This document shows, piece after piece, positions 20,597 to 31,850 of a DNA stretch of 64,000 nucleotides. The notes under the pieces were generated by a model that saw only the letters and a program-made list of their open reading frames with translations, searched no databases and had not been told where the DNA came from. Location: the NCBI GenBank assembly GCA_019321725.1, contig CM033106.1:19318551-19382550 (forward strand), given 5' to 3'. The number at the start of each line of letters is the position of its first letter. Positions within the stretch are counted from its first letter, which is position 1. The stretch is from Paulownia fortunei (lineage: Eukaryota > Streptophyta > Magnoliopsida > Lamiales > Paulowniaceae). Both the position numbers and the translations under genes were made by a program.

Positions 20597-22859
20597 TGTA
20601 ATGCCCAATTCTCAATTCTTTCATACATAACCAATAATAAGCATTTTGCATCTAATCAATGTGCATTATCGAATTATGGCATACAAATAGCATGCTTGCA
20701 TGAACATGAATAATTGTTATTCTATGCTTCAGTTATGCTTTAACATGCATTAGTACATGAAATATGAGATCAAACTTTTGTTTCTTGATTTAACATATTT
20801 CTTAAGTGCCTTTTTATAGTGAAAAGCTCCGTATCTCGATTATTTATATTGTTCCATGAGATGAATTATTTATATTGCTCCATACTAATTATATGCTAAA
20901 GTGATTAATTGCCTAAATATTTACTTGAAATATGTTACATTTGGCTAAAAATTAAAAGTATGCAAAATAGTGCAATTTGATTGGTTGGTTGACTAGGTTG
21001 CATGGAATCATTCTAAATCGCATTGCACTTGATTATAACACCAAAACATCAATTTTTGTCATCTCCCTAGCCTATAAACGTAGCTTTCGGCATGAGAAGA
21101 CACCAAGCATGATGGAACCAATCATAGCCCTCCACTTACCTCTCTTTGAAAGGTCAAAGAAATCATTTTCATCCATATTTCTTGTGGAAGCACCTCAAAA
21201 ATGACCAGCCCTTATTCTCCTAAGTTTCTTCCAAATTTCTACACTTTCATACTCACAAAAATAGAATTCAATCCATAGGAATCCATAGAACACAAACTAA
21301 AACAAGTTTCCACCATTTTAAGCTTGAAAACTGTTGATTTTGAAGCTTAATTCCAACTTAATCAAGGTATATTCTTTTTTAATATTTCTTATGATGAATT
21401 TGTAGTATCTTGGATGGTTACATGTTTTAGTATGTTTTTGTATGATTGAAAACTTAAGTAAGTTATACTTAAAGCCAAAACCAAGCTAGTTAAGCTAATT
21501 TTTAGCAAAATTGATACTCTTGTGAAATTGTTTAATTTACTTGTTTTTATTGATCTTGTAATGCTTATATTGTGTTTGAAGGTGCCTACAAATGATTGTG
21601 AACAATAGCAATTAGTTTGCTTAATTGAAGGTTAGAATCAATTTAAGTTAGAATCAAGTTTACGTCATTTTAATTCGGATTGTGTTCATATTTTGTAGGC
21701 TGCCCTAATATTTATGTTTGAATTATTAGTTATTTAATGGCTGCCCTAATGTTTAATGTCTTAAATTAGTATTAAAATATGGAGTATGCATTGTTTTTAA
21801 GGTGATGTAATTGATATGGAATTGTTTACAAAAGATTCAAAAGTGTACATGATTTTAACTAGAATAGACTATATGATTTATAAAAAGGATATTAAAAGGT
21901 GCATGATTTGATTATGATAGGCCTTTAACACATCCTATCTTCCAAAGAGATTAACCTTTTCACTTAGCACAAAGTGAACTTGAGGTAAGTTGAAACTCTC
22001 ATTTGCTGTATCACAAGAATCATATATTGTTGTTCATGTTTTAATGTGATTGTTATTATTTGTCAAATGATGTAATGTTTGATGCATTTATGGTTCATGA
22101 AGCATGACACTATTAAAAATATAATGAGGCTTTTGAAAAGGAAGTATGGTACTTGATTGATAGTCGAGTAGACAAGGGACTCGAGAGGGATCGGCAGACC
22201 CAACAAATGGTGACAAATACTTGAGGTTGAAAAACCGATATAGGAAAGCCACAATAAATGAGATAGAATATGGCTAATACTTGAGGTTGAAAGACCAAGT
22301 ATGAAAACCCCATATTAGTTCTCTTATTGGCCAATCATTATGAACAGTTTTCAAAAACCACAGTCTATTTCTATTAGTTAGGTACCACACTTCAAGGTCC
22401 TAAAAAATGATTTATGAAATAAAGTTATTAAATTAAATATTACATTTAATTATTTATGTGATTTGATGTTCACTATTTCTTATTGCATCAGTTTTACCTT
22501 ACTGAGCCTTTAACTCATTAGATTCATGTGATGCAGGTGAAAATGTACAGGTTTAGAGGTTGACTGGGTCTCCAGAGTGGCCGGACAGAGATTTGTTCAT
22601 ATGCCATGCTTCGAGCTGTTTTGTATCATATTTTGAAAACTCTGTTTTATTTTTAAATAAGCCGCTCTGTTATGGTTTTGTAAATAGATATACTCAGTTT
22701 TGATATATGTATATGGTGTGTATTCAAGCTCTTTCTCTTATAGCTAAAAATGAGAACTTTTATTAAAACTATAACTCTAGTAATGATGAAAAATTAATAT
22801 TTCTTGACTTAACTGTATCAACTTGTTTAAGCTCTGCAGTTAGGTTAAGAGGTGTTATA
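20597..22859 (+). repeat. 3' LTR of gypsy B (about 2.26 kb)
   Basis: Starts TGTAATGCCCAATT after the polypurine tract and ends AAGAGGTGTTATA (final CA changed to TA). About 590 bp downstream of the start, a 650-bp segment matches the fragment at 6508-7174. Short frames in it (20977-21204, 22063-22334) have no recognisable product. Confidence 0.82.
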
Positions 22860-24571
22860 GTTAGTGGGACATCGAATAGTCTAATAAGACTCATACTCAT
22901 ATGATGCATATTTGTAAGAGCAGGATGTCTCACTCTATAGCCATTAACATAGTGACGCTACTGCATATATGTGGGTGCTTGTTAGAGAACAAGTACATTG
23001 AACTGGCCTGCTAAAACTTCTCAGTTAGAGACATTGTTTGTCAAAGTAAGAATTTCTGAATTACGATAGTACACAACTAGTCCTTGGACTTGAGTCACCA
23101 TGACAGCCTTATGCACATCGTGTTCGATCTTGATATATCTTCTCATTACTTGACAATCACAAAAGAGATATGTTAGATGTTGTATTGGCATGTATAGAGG
23201 TTAATGAGTGGCCAACAAAGGATCCGTCACTTGTCTAGTTGAACAAGTGAATCTCCTATATTTTCATAGTTTATGACTCATAAGTCCTTGGCCAAGGAAG
23301 GATGCATGTTAGATGGGGTCTTCTAATGATTCATCATTAGTCATTACAACTTGAAATAGAATCATAGTTATCGAGTTATTTAGAGTTTCGACTTATATTC
23401 CCTACCATAGACTCAATTGGGAGATTAGTTGATGGAAGGACCATATGTGTATGGTACTTGTAATCGAAATAAATTTGCTCAATATTTCACCTAAGACTAG
23501 GTAGCCATGATACACTTGCTATGTGTTTCCCATGACTTGTGAAGTTCTTGGAATTAAAGAGTTAATTCCAAGTGAATTAATTAAATAGATTAGCTAATTG
23601 GAATAATTGTTATTCATAACTTGCAAATGTTGCAAGCCCACCGCTAGTTTGGTTGTGAACCTAAAGAACCGCACAAAATTTGGGTTGGAGCATTTCTAAT
23701 TTAAGAATTGATCCAAGGAGTTGGAATCAATTGATTTATAGAGATTACTTAGTTGGGGCTTAATTTAATTCAAAGTGTTGAATTAATTTTTTAATTAACT
23801 AATTAGATTATTTAATTGGAGCTAATAAGATTAGGCAGTCTAATTGGAGTGAAACAATTAATTGATCTAATCAATTAATTGTGCTAACAATAAATTAATT
23901 TAATAATTTAATTAATAAATTAATTAATAAATTAATTTACTCAATTAAATAATTAAATTATTTATTTGGGTCTAATATGATTAGGTGTGCTTGATGGAAT
24001 TGAATTAATTGATTAGGATCAATTAATTGAATTTGGGCCCAATCAAATAATTTGATTAATTATTGGATTTAATTAAATGTTCAAGCCTAATTCAAAATAG
24101 CCCATTAGGAGAGGCCCACTAAAGTTGTTGAAAGAAGATGAAATTCTATGAATTAGATAATCTTGGAATTATAAAATAAGATTAGATAAAATATCTCCAA
24201 GTATTTTAGGAAGATACAAGAGATAGAGTTGGAGATTTTTAGGAGATCTTGTGATCAACCAAAAATCTTCCAACCAAAAAGATAGGGGCTGAAAATTACC
24301 AAGAGTATGACTCGATAGAGGGGAGACACCTAGATCCCTACGAACTATTTTTAGTATGAAGGGCTAGCATTAATTGTTTCTACCTCTTCAACAACTAAAG
24401 TGTTTAAGGTATAATAAAAAACTCTTTCAGGTTTTATTTAGACAATTGAATATACAAAACTGATAATCATATCAAATTGGAGGTGATGTCGTATTTGATA
24501 TGACATGCTTGTTTTGTTTTAAAATTTTAAATTTCCGTTGTGCACACACCCTGCGGTTTCATAAACCCAAT
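22860..24571 (+). repeat. Copia C-family LTR fragment (C3), 5' end missing
   Basis: Plus orientation. Shares gggtgcttgttagagaacaa with the C LTR (about 220 bp less upstream sequence than expected) and ends cataaacccaata, the equivalent of the AACCCAACA terminus. The missing 5' end probably lies left of the window, beyond the 5' half of gypsy B. No primer site follows the terminus, so this is not the 5' LTR of the next element; a solo LTR is likely. Confidence 0.68.
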
Positions 24572-25520
24572 ATATATATGGGTGCTTGTTGGAAAACAAG
24601 TTCACTAAATAACAATTCCCAATAAAATATAATTAACTGAGATATGATTGTTGAATAGGAAGTTTTCAATCATTACGATAATACATGATATAGTCCTTTG
24701 AATTTAGACACCATTGTAATATCATTCTTCAGATGATGTACTTTGATTTGTTCTCTGATTGCATGGTAATCATAAAGGGGATGTTTTGGGTGCATCATCT
24801 TTATTTATTGAGATTAATGAATGGCCAACAAAGGATACATTACATATCTAGATAAATAGGTGAATCTCCTATGATTTCATTGTACTTGATTTTGAAATCA
24901 ATGGCCATGTTTGGGATGATTAATTAGGAAATGAGTTTTCTAATTAGCGTCAATGAATCATAATACTAGGAATATTTCATAGAATTGATCTCTTAGGGTT
25001 TTGACTAATAATCCGTGCCCTAGGCTCAATCCGATATTAGTTGACGTAAGGACCAGACTTGCACGGTATTCATAATTGGAAGGGTTGCCACCTTCATGTG
25101 TAGGTCTTCATGACGTGTTGCTAGATGCTAACCATGGTTTGTGAAGTTCTTGTAATTAATAGGTTAATTACAAGATGATTAATTAATCAAGAATGATTAT
25201 TTAATTAAGTCACAAGAGTTGTAAGCCTCTACTACTAGGATATGGGTGAACCTAAAGGATGACACACTAACTTGGAGAAGCTCATGTCTTATCAAAGTAG
25301 ATAATCTAATAGTTGGATTATATTTATTTAATAGGATTAATTAAATAAAGTTTAATTAATTCCAGTGTTGAATTAATTTAATTAATTAATTAGATTAAAT
25401 AATTGACCATATTGGATAAGGTGGCCTATCATGGAACAAGTAATTAATTATTTGGAGCAATTAGTCATTATGGGCCTTTATATTTCACTGAATGAATTAA
25501 TTTAATTGATTAGATAAAAA
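24572..25520 (+). repeat. 5' LTR fragment of copia C2
   Basis: Begins mid-LTR at tatatatgggtgcttgttgg (compare 34800-34820) and follows the C-family LTR to about 25520. There it breaks into leader without the LTR 3' end or a primer site. Both ends are thus incomplete. The left end abuts the terminus of C3, as if C3 had inserted into this LTR at a TATATA-like site; that is inference. Confidence 0.6.
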
Positions 25521-26013
25521 AGTAGTGACGTGATAAGTTGTTGAGCTTAGTGCATTGGCTACAAGTCATGGGATGTACTAACTAAGGAAAGTTGTTATCA
25601 CTACTTAGCATAGTGATGCCCATGGAGTGGGGCATCTAAATGTTAGCCACGAGTCGTGGGATATTTTACATGGATGTTTTGATGGATTACATTTGATATG
25701 TATTACCATGTGGCCTTATATTATTGGGGCATACGGGAAAGATGAAGCAAAATATCTTAAAAGTCACATAGTAATGCAATTGACAATGTGTTGCCTACCT
25801 TTTTCCTTTATCGTATGGGCTCATGTTATTGAGGTGTATGACAAAGTCAATTGGACTTTAAGCCCACTTGGAAATTAGGTTTCCCGAATTCCATCATGAG
25901 GATGATGGAATTCGAATAAAATAGTGAGACATTTTTAAGATAAAAGACATTGAAAATGTATGTTTAAATCGAATGAATGTTTATTTTTTGCTTTGTATTA
26001 TTTTGTATAAATA
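25521..26013 (+). other. Copia C2 leader
   Basis: Non-coding. Contains acgagtcgtgggatattt and gggcatctaaatgttagcca, also seen in the copia C leader (about 5590-5760, reversed) and in the orphan fragment at 59105-59379. The 83-codon frame at 25627-25878 lies in this leader and has no homologous reading in the other copies. Confidence 0.6.
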
Positions 26014-26151
26014 ATGGCCAAAAATCCACTTGCATCTACCTTGGACAACAACAGACTCGTTGGTCCCAATGTTGTTGATTGGCTTAGGAACCTTTAGATT
26101 CTCTGGCAATCTGAAAATAGGGCTTATGTCCTCGATATTGTGCTGCTATGG
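26014..26151 (+). pseudogene. Copia C2 gag, N-terminal segment
   Basis: ATG at 26014 opens MAKNPLASTLDNNRLVGPN, then VVDWLRNL, the start of a copia gag (UBN2/DUF4219 type). A one-base shift near 26095 moves the frame to LWQSENRAYVLDIVLLW. It is interrupted at 26151/26152 by the solo LTR A and resumes at 29070. Confidence 0.78.
26147..26151. repeat. Target-site duplication TATGG (left) of solo LTR A
   Basis: TATGG before the LTR start TGTGATACCC; the identical partner is at 29065-29069 after the LTR end. Confidence 0.88.
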
Positions 26152-28259
26152 TGTGATACCCGAACCTCTCACAACTCACTTGGCCAATGCGATTCATGCA
26201 TTACATGCTACTTATATGCTAATTTGCATTAACATTTACATGGCATCTTATATAGCATTCTTAATCATTAGACCTCTAATTCTATCGCATGATATAAGTG
26301 GTTGAGATCTTATAATCTAATTAAGAAATTCTATATTTAAATAAGAAAAAGAATAGATTGGTCGATATATTGGATATTCATAGGTTATATGTTATAATTT
26401 TAGAAGTGTTAAAGGTGTTACTAGTAAGTTTATATGATTCGATTTAATTAGATCGATGTGTTTTAAAAGTATACATCCATGGATTAACATACTTAGGATA
26501 TTGGACATGATATAATGTGATTTAAGTGTCATAATACAAGGTCCATATGTGCATATGATTTTAGAAATACAAACTAGACAATCATTTAAGAATCGGATGT
26601 CAATCGGTTTGGAGATCGAATGAACGGACATAGGAATTACCTATGGGAATGAATGGTGACTAAGATAGGTTGCAGCCAAATAAGAATATGTCAGACACAC
26701 AAGATTAGGGCTGCAAGATAAGGGAGAAAATCAGATTATACCATTACATGCCACCTCATGCTTTCTTATTAAGCTTAAGCTAACATCTCAAGCTAACACC
26801 TCAAACCCTTCACCCTTAAGCCACGACCAGACCTTGATTTCAGTGATTTTCATCTTCCAAACACACACCTTAAGGTATCCAAGTGCTCCAAATTGATTCC
26901 AAGTTGAAATAAAAGCAAGAAAAGCAAAGGAGAAGTGATTACCATCAAGTTTAACCTCAAAATCTGCATAGGTAACACTTATCTACGGTTTTGCCTTTGG
27001 TTTTTAGATTATTCTGAATGGTTTTATTATTTAATAAGCTTTCAATATCTCTTATAAAGTATTAGGAAGTTTTTAGTTAGACTTTGGTGCACGAAGAAAG
27101 GGTTTTTGATGACAAACACTTAATAGGAAATACTTGTGGCAGAAACTGTCACCTTACTGTTTTATTGTATTTTAGGCTTCAAAAGTGTATGGTATATTGA
27201 ATGAAACCTGTAATTATCATCATATACATGTTTATATATTGGTTAAGAGTATTGTAATAAATTTTCATCGGTTAGAAATTGAAATAGAGCATGATATTGA
27301 AGAGATGCTCAAAACTATCACCATCCAATTTCAGATTCTGTCCTATGTGAAGTGGACTTGTTTTACAGTATTAAATCCATTAGTTTTGGCAAGGATATAA
27401 CCTGGTTGTCTCTTTTTATATGTTACATAAGTGTGGTGAAAAATTGGGAGTGATTGAATATATTTAATGGTGCTAAAACCATTAATGTCATGAAGTGCGT
27501 AAAACTGTCATGGTGGGAAAATCTGTTTCAGTATGCTGTGAAAGGAGCTGAAATTGGGAAGCTATATCCGTGAGTTTTAGCCATTCAATGACATGGTTAC
27601 ATTTTTTTGATGTTATATAAGTGTGACAAAAATTGTGGAGTGAATGAATATGTCTAAGGGTGTCAAAATCATCATGCAAATTAATGTGGCAGCAAGAAAA
27701 TGTGAAGTGGTAAATCTGTCCCATTTGGTTCATTAATATGTTCCAGCATAGATGTGGTGTATTTGATCCCTAACATTTAGGGAAATGTTGTAAGAGTTAT
27801 AATACATCAATCAAGTGAGGTTAGTATACATTTAAGATATAGAACGAAGGTTGTATTCAGTTATAGTTTCTAAGTGGTAATGTTGTTTAGTTAAATTGAG
27901 ATTCAAGATCTTTATACATTAGGTATAATGAACTTGTTAATTGAGGATGGTGATTGATATCTTGTATTTTTACAGATTATTTCACATCTAGGGTTGGGGA
28001 GTAATACTTAAAAAACCTAGAAGTAACACACAACCGATCAAAGGTAAGTAAAGATTCATGTGCAACTACAATGCATAGACATAGTAAATGTGTGATTTAA
28101 TGTAATACCATTGATCATATGTGTGTAGCAGAGGGCATGCATTACTATCATTCATGTCCATTAAGCATACATACATGGCATTGGCACGTGCATACATCAT
28201 ATACAAGCATTGTGATAAATCATGCATTGCACGACATGATTCTGAGAAAGGAAAATATT

Positions 28260-28400
28260 TTACTGACCATTACTAGTGCACCGAAGCATGCATAGATTTG
28301 CATGATTTTATGCATGGATTTGCAGGTTCGCATGCATGGATTTGCATGCGTATGAGTGTGTATGGATTTACATGCTTTTATGATTATTGGCCATTGGATT
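28260..28400 (+). repeat. CATGCATGGATTTGCAT motif cluster in LTR A
   Basis: Four to five close repeats of gcatg(c)atggatttgca, for example about 28287, 28309, 28328 and 28358. Each contains CATGCA (RY-type B3 recognition) and/or the octamer ATTTGCAT. Equivalent clusters sit at about 7790-7825, 8465-8570, 10910-10985, 40555-40640 and 46605-46680. Whether they act as an LTR enhancer is inference. Confidence 0.65.
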
Positions 28401-28896
28401 ATGGCGATATGCAGAGCTCTTTTCTAGTGTATGGGATAGTAGCGTTCGTCAAGGGCCCAAGAAAGAAATGATTTTGAGAGAAATATTTTGATGCATAAAA
28501 TTGCATTGTGGGCATAGCATGTTGAGATGCATGAATTGATATTGTGAATTATTCTTTGACATGCATAATCATTACTTGCTGAGCGTTAGCTCATATAGTT
28601 TATGCATTGTAGGTGAGTCTCGTGATACTTGATACCATGGACTTACTGGACAAGCTGTTGGGGTTCCTACAGGTTCTAAGGATCAGTGTACATGGATGAT
28701 GACCTGTTGGGTTGATTGTTAACTTATTTGATTTTGTAGTCTATTGTATTAGGTTTTGGAATTTGTACAATGTGTTACTTTTATAATTTTTCTGTACACG
28801 GGTATATAAATATTATGATTGTTATAGGTCCTCTGCAGGTATATATATTAGTCTGTGAGTGGAAAAATATTTATTATTTATTAATATGTTGCAAAA

Positions 28897-29064
28897 AAAA
28901 TAATAATAATGCATGCACACAGGCTCTATCATGTTAAATTATACTATATATATAGTTCTGTAGTAATGGGGGTGTTACAGAGAAAATAATAATAATGCAT
29001 GCACACAGGCTCTATCATGTTAAATTATACTATATATATAGTTTTATAGTAATGGGGGTGTGAC
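28897..29064 (+). repeat. Tandem duplication (about 85 bp) of the LTR A 3' end
   Basis: aataataatgcatgcacacaggctctatcatg through gggggtgttaca occurs at about 28897-28979 and again at about 28983-29064, with three or four base differences. The target duplication follows only the second copy, so the duplication is internal to the LTR. Confidence 0.85.
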
Positions 29065-29244
29065 ATATGGGAACCTCTAATGGATGCCACTGAGGAGGAG
29101 CTTGTTGAACATTGTAAATAAATTAATGACGACATGCAAGCTAGGTGCTACATGTTAGCATCTATGTTGAATGAACTTCAGAGAAAGCACAAGGGTATAG
29201 CACATACTGTTGATATACTGCTTCACCTACAAGAGTTACATGGT
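29065..29244 (+). pseudogene. Copia C2 gag, middle segment
   Basis: Resumes after solo LTR A as EPLMDATEEELVEHCK, a TAA, then INDDMQARCYMLASMLNELQ and HTVDILLHLQELHG. This is the central alpha-helical part of copia gag. It is cut again by solo LTR D at 29244/29245. Confidence 0.8.
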
Positions 29245-30958
29245 TGTGACCCCAAAATAAGTGGTACAAACCACGAGTGCATGGTGTCAATGAGTAATAA
29301 ATAGTGAGTACAATATCGTATCCCTAAGGAGTACGTGTGTAAGTACCAAATATAGATTACCTATGCTTATTTGAACCTAATGATTATGGTGAAGGTTGAA
29401 TTAAAATGCATCAACTACTAAATTTAACAAAAACCCAAGGAGATTAGGGGATTGAATTCAATACTAAGGAGAGTCAAGGTATTGGTTAGCCATCCTATGT
29501 GATTATGAACCCAGCTTAATTGTGATTAGGAATAATGTGGGTTGTGTGACAGTGGGTTTTCCTAATGTAATTGGTGTTCTCTCTCAAATCGGACCAAATC
29601 TACCCCTAGTGGACCACCGACGCCATCTCTGGCTATGGGCCATCTTACTAAGAGTTACTTGAGCTTTGTGAAATCCATTAGCTTTTGGTTTTCACACCTA
29701 TGACTACTACAGATACCTATGCGTATATCTCTTTGGGGGTCGGTCTATGTCATGTACTACCCAATTCATTATTGAACCTCACATCTTGATCTTAATTGCA
29801 ACATTTAAAATCAACTTGAAATCGGCCAAGTCTCAAGAAGTATTAAAAACATAACATATGCTCATCACAATAAAAGCAACATTCCAATCACAATATAAAC
29901 ATCAATTCATAACTTCATAGAAATGGATTTCCAAGCCTTAACAAAAGTGATTTAGGTCATATTGAAATTAAACAAGCACCAAGTGTTTCCCAACATCATG
30001 ATTCTTACAAATTTGTCAAACTAAACAAAATGAAAGAAGAAATTAAAGTAAAAGATTACAACCACTAAGTGATTCTTCACTTTTTCTTCAAAAATTTTGA
30101 TACCCAAGAAGTTCCTCTTTTTGTCTTTAAATCCAAGCTCCTTAGTAATGAGTGTGAGTGATCTTGGTGTAGTGTGTGAATAAATATAGAGAAATATGTA
30201 ATTTTGGGTGGAGAGAAATTGTGTGAGAATTTAGGTGTCGAGTATGTGTGAGGTGTTAAATTGCGTGATGCATCATGTGTGATGTGAATCGTGTATATAG
30301 TGTATATACAAGCATATTACATGGGTGGGGATGTATGTAGTGTATCTAAGGTGTGGGAAACAAGAAAGATGCCAAAATGAGCCTTTTTCACCACTTGTCA
30401 TCAAAATCCCACTATAGAATATTTTTCTGTTATGCACAGTGGAGCCACAGCTCAAGATTTTGAGGTTGCGGCTCGAAACCTTCTATTTTCTAATCTTTGC
30501 ATTGGGGTTGTGGTATGGAAATTTTAGGCCGCAGCTTGAAATGCATTGTGCATTTGGGGCCGTGGCATGGAATTTTTGGGTCGTGGCTCGAAACTCACAG
30601 TGCATTTAGGACCGTAGCTGGAAATGCACTATCACTTTTCAACACCTTGAGCCATGGCATGCCATAGCTCGAAACTCATAGTGCATTTGGGCTGCAACAT
30701 GGAATTTTTAAGTTGCAGCTCAAAATGCACTGTCACTTTTCATCACCTTGAGCTGCAACATGAATTTTCTAGGATGTAGAACAGACCTTTTTTTCTAACT
30801 TTTTAACATTTTTCTTATTTCAACCCCATTTCTTCCAACTTTGTACATACACAATATGTTTCACAAGATAATACACAATTCCATCATTTATGTGATAAAA
30901 CATCCAAATTCGTGCTTTTGAGAGTGTCGAAAAATATGTTAAATTATGAGCTTATGAC
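29245..30958 (-). repeat. Solo LTR D (about 1.7 kb) in copia C2 gag
   Basis: Minus orientation: starts near GTCATAAGCTCATAATTT (30958) and ends ATTTTGGGGTCACA (29245). ATGGT flanks both sides (29240-29244 and 30959-30963). Removing LTR plus one copy joins gag in frame at HGKHTR. Related LTRs: 37574-38045 with 38468-39150, and 47505-49250. The LTR start resembles the Athila-like family E (TGATAAG...). Confidence 0.78.
30430..30775 (-). repeat. Imperfect tandem units in LTR D
   Basis: Five or so units of roughly 60 bp built from gtggcatggaatttttgggt, cgtggctcgaaactca and agtgcatttggg variants. The same region in other D copies holds quite different units (32-bp units at 37945-38008, and cttctggagtc units at about 48755 and 48872). 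This part of the LTR is a fast-changing minisatellite. Confidence 0.7.
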
Positions 30959-30963
30959 ATGGT

Positions 30964-31420
30964 AAACACACGAGATAAGTAAGGTACTCTATCTCAAAGG
31001 AGCTTTTCATATGTCGTATGACTGAGCGTTCTTCGATTCATGAACATGGACTGAAGATGATAGGCCTCATTGAAGGCTTGAATACTTGGAAGTCATTATG
31101 GATAATGAACTCTACTTGGATTTTGATTCTACAGTTTAGGCCTAATTTATTAGACTCTTTTGTGGTTAATTTCAACATGCACAAGATGGAGACTAGTCTC
31201 CCTGAGCTTGTTAACATGTTGAAGACGGTCAAGTCCACCATGAAAAAGGACAAGCTTATTATGCTTAATGGATTTTCAACCCAATCAAAGACTATTAAGT
31301 TGAAAAAAGGGAAGGGGAAGCATTTCTCTAAGAAGAACAAAAAGCTAAACGCAAATGGTGGAGTTAAAAAGGGTCCCAAAGCCAATGACAAAGGAACTAT
31401 TATGGCAAGTGGAGGCATTG
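30964..31420 (+). pseudogene. Copia C2 gag, C-terminal segment
   Basis: Continues SKELF, then MTERSSIHEHGLKMIGLIEG (from 31018) and a basic Lys/Gly-rich tail ending before the zinc knuckle. The knuckle itself is shortened: only NCKEYL (from about 31430) remains of the usual C-X2-C-X4-H-X4-C. A TAA lies near 30977. Open from 31018 to about 31521 in this frame. Confidence 0.78.
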
Positions 31421-31850
31421 GAGGAGGAACTGCAAGGAGTACCTTGCGTCCCACTGGAAAGGTTCTGGTATGTTCTTTATTGAAGTTAACCTTTTGGTTA
31501 ATGATACTTCTGGGGTATTAGGTACTGGTTGTAGATCTCATATATGTAATAAATTACACGTAATGACAAGAAGCAAGGAGCTGAGTGAAGGAGAGATAAC
31601 TTTCGATTGGGGAATGGAGCAAAAGTTGTTGCGTTAGTCATAGGGATTGCCCAATTAGCATTAGGCGGTGGAAATAGAATAGTTTTAAATAATTATCTTT
31701 ACGTTTTCCAGTTAATAAAGAATATTATCTCTATTCTTGTTTGGGTTAGAGAAGATTTTAATTTTCAAATAAAAGATTGAAGTTGTTCCATTTACCTTGA
31801 TTCTTCTTTATTATATAGGGGAATGTTGACAAATGATTTATATACTACCC
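31421..31850 (+). pseudogene. Copia C2 protease, active-site Asp replaced by Gly
   Basis: In the frame after a shift near 31425: NCKEYLASHWKGSGMFFIEV, then SGVLGTGCRSHIC at about 31474-31512. The copia protease motif is D-T/S-G; here the codon is ggt, giving G-T-G. The later part (FNFQIKD-like, about 31755-31775) runs toward the integrase zinc region. Stops from about 31634 on. Confidence 0.75.

Larger units (their letters stand above)
16413..22859 (+). mobile_element. Ty3/gypsy chromovirus B (Tekay/Del-like), 3' portion
   Basis: Plus-strand element whose 5' LTR, leader and first gag codons are cut off by gypsy E. Order: gag, protease, RT, RNase H, integrase, C-terminal chromodomain-like tail, polypurine tract, 3' LTR. 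Integrase after RNase H defines Ty3/gypsy; the tail near 20400-20570 and a long LTR suggest the Tekay/Del lineage. It is the best preserved gypsy coding region here, but it has several stops and frameshifts. The 3' LTR abuts a copia LTR fragment at 22860. Confidence 0.82.
26152..29064 (+). repeat. Solo LTR A (about 2.9 kb) in copia C2 gag
   Basis: A complete LTR, TGTGATACCC to GGGGGTGTGACA, with TATGG on both sides and no internal region, as left by recombination between two LTRs of one element. Related to 10264-13135 (minus) and more distantly to the A' LTRs. Frames inside (26392-26631, 27185-27400, 27488-27733) are non-coding shadows. It has an extra 85-bp copy of its own 3' end. Confidence 0.88.

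Noticed and set aside
25627..25878. 83-codon frame with hydrophobic stretches
   Set aside because: Lies in the copia C2 leader; the homologous leader of copia C is closed in the equivalent frame.
31038..31454. 138-codon minus-strand frame
   Set aside because: Shadow of the copia C2 gag tail, which has clear homology on the plus strand.
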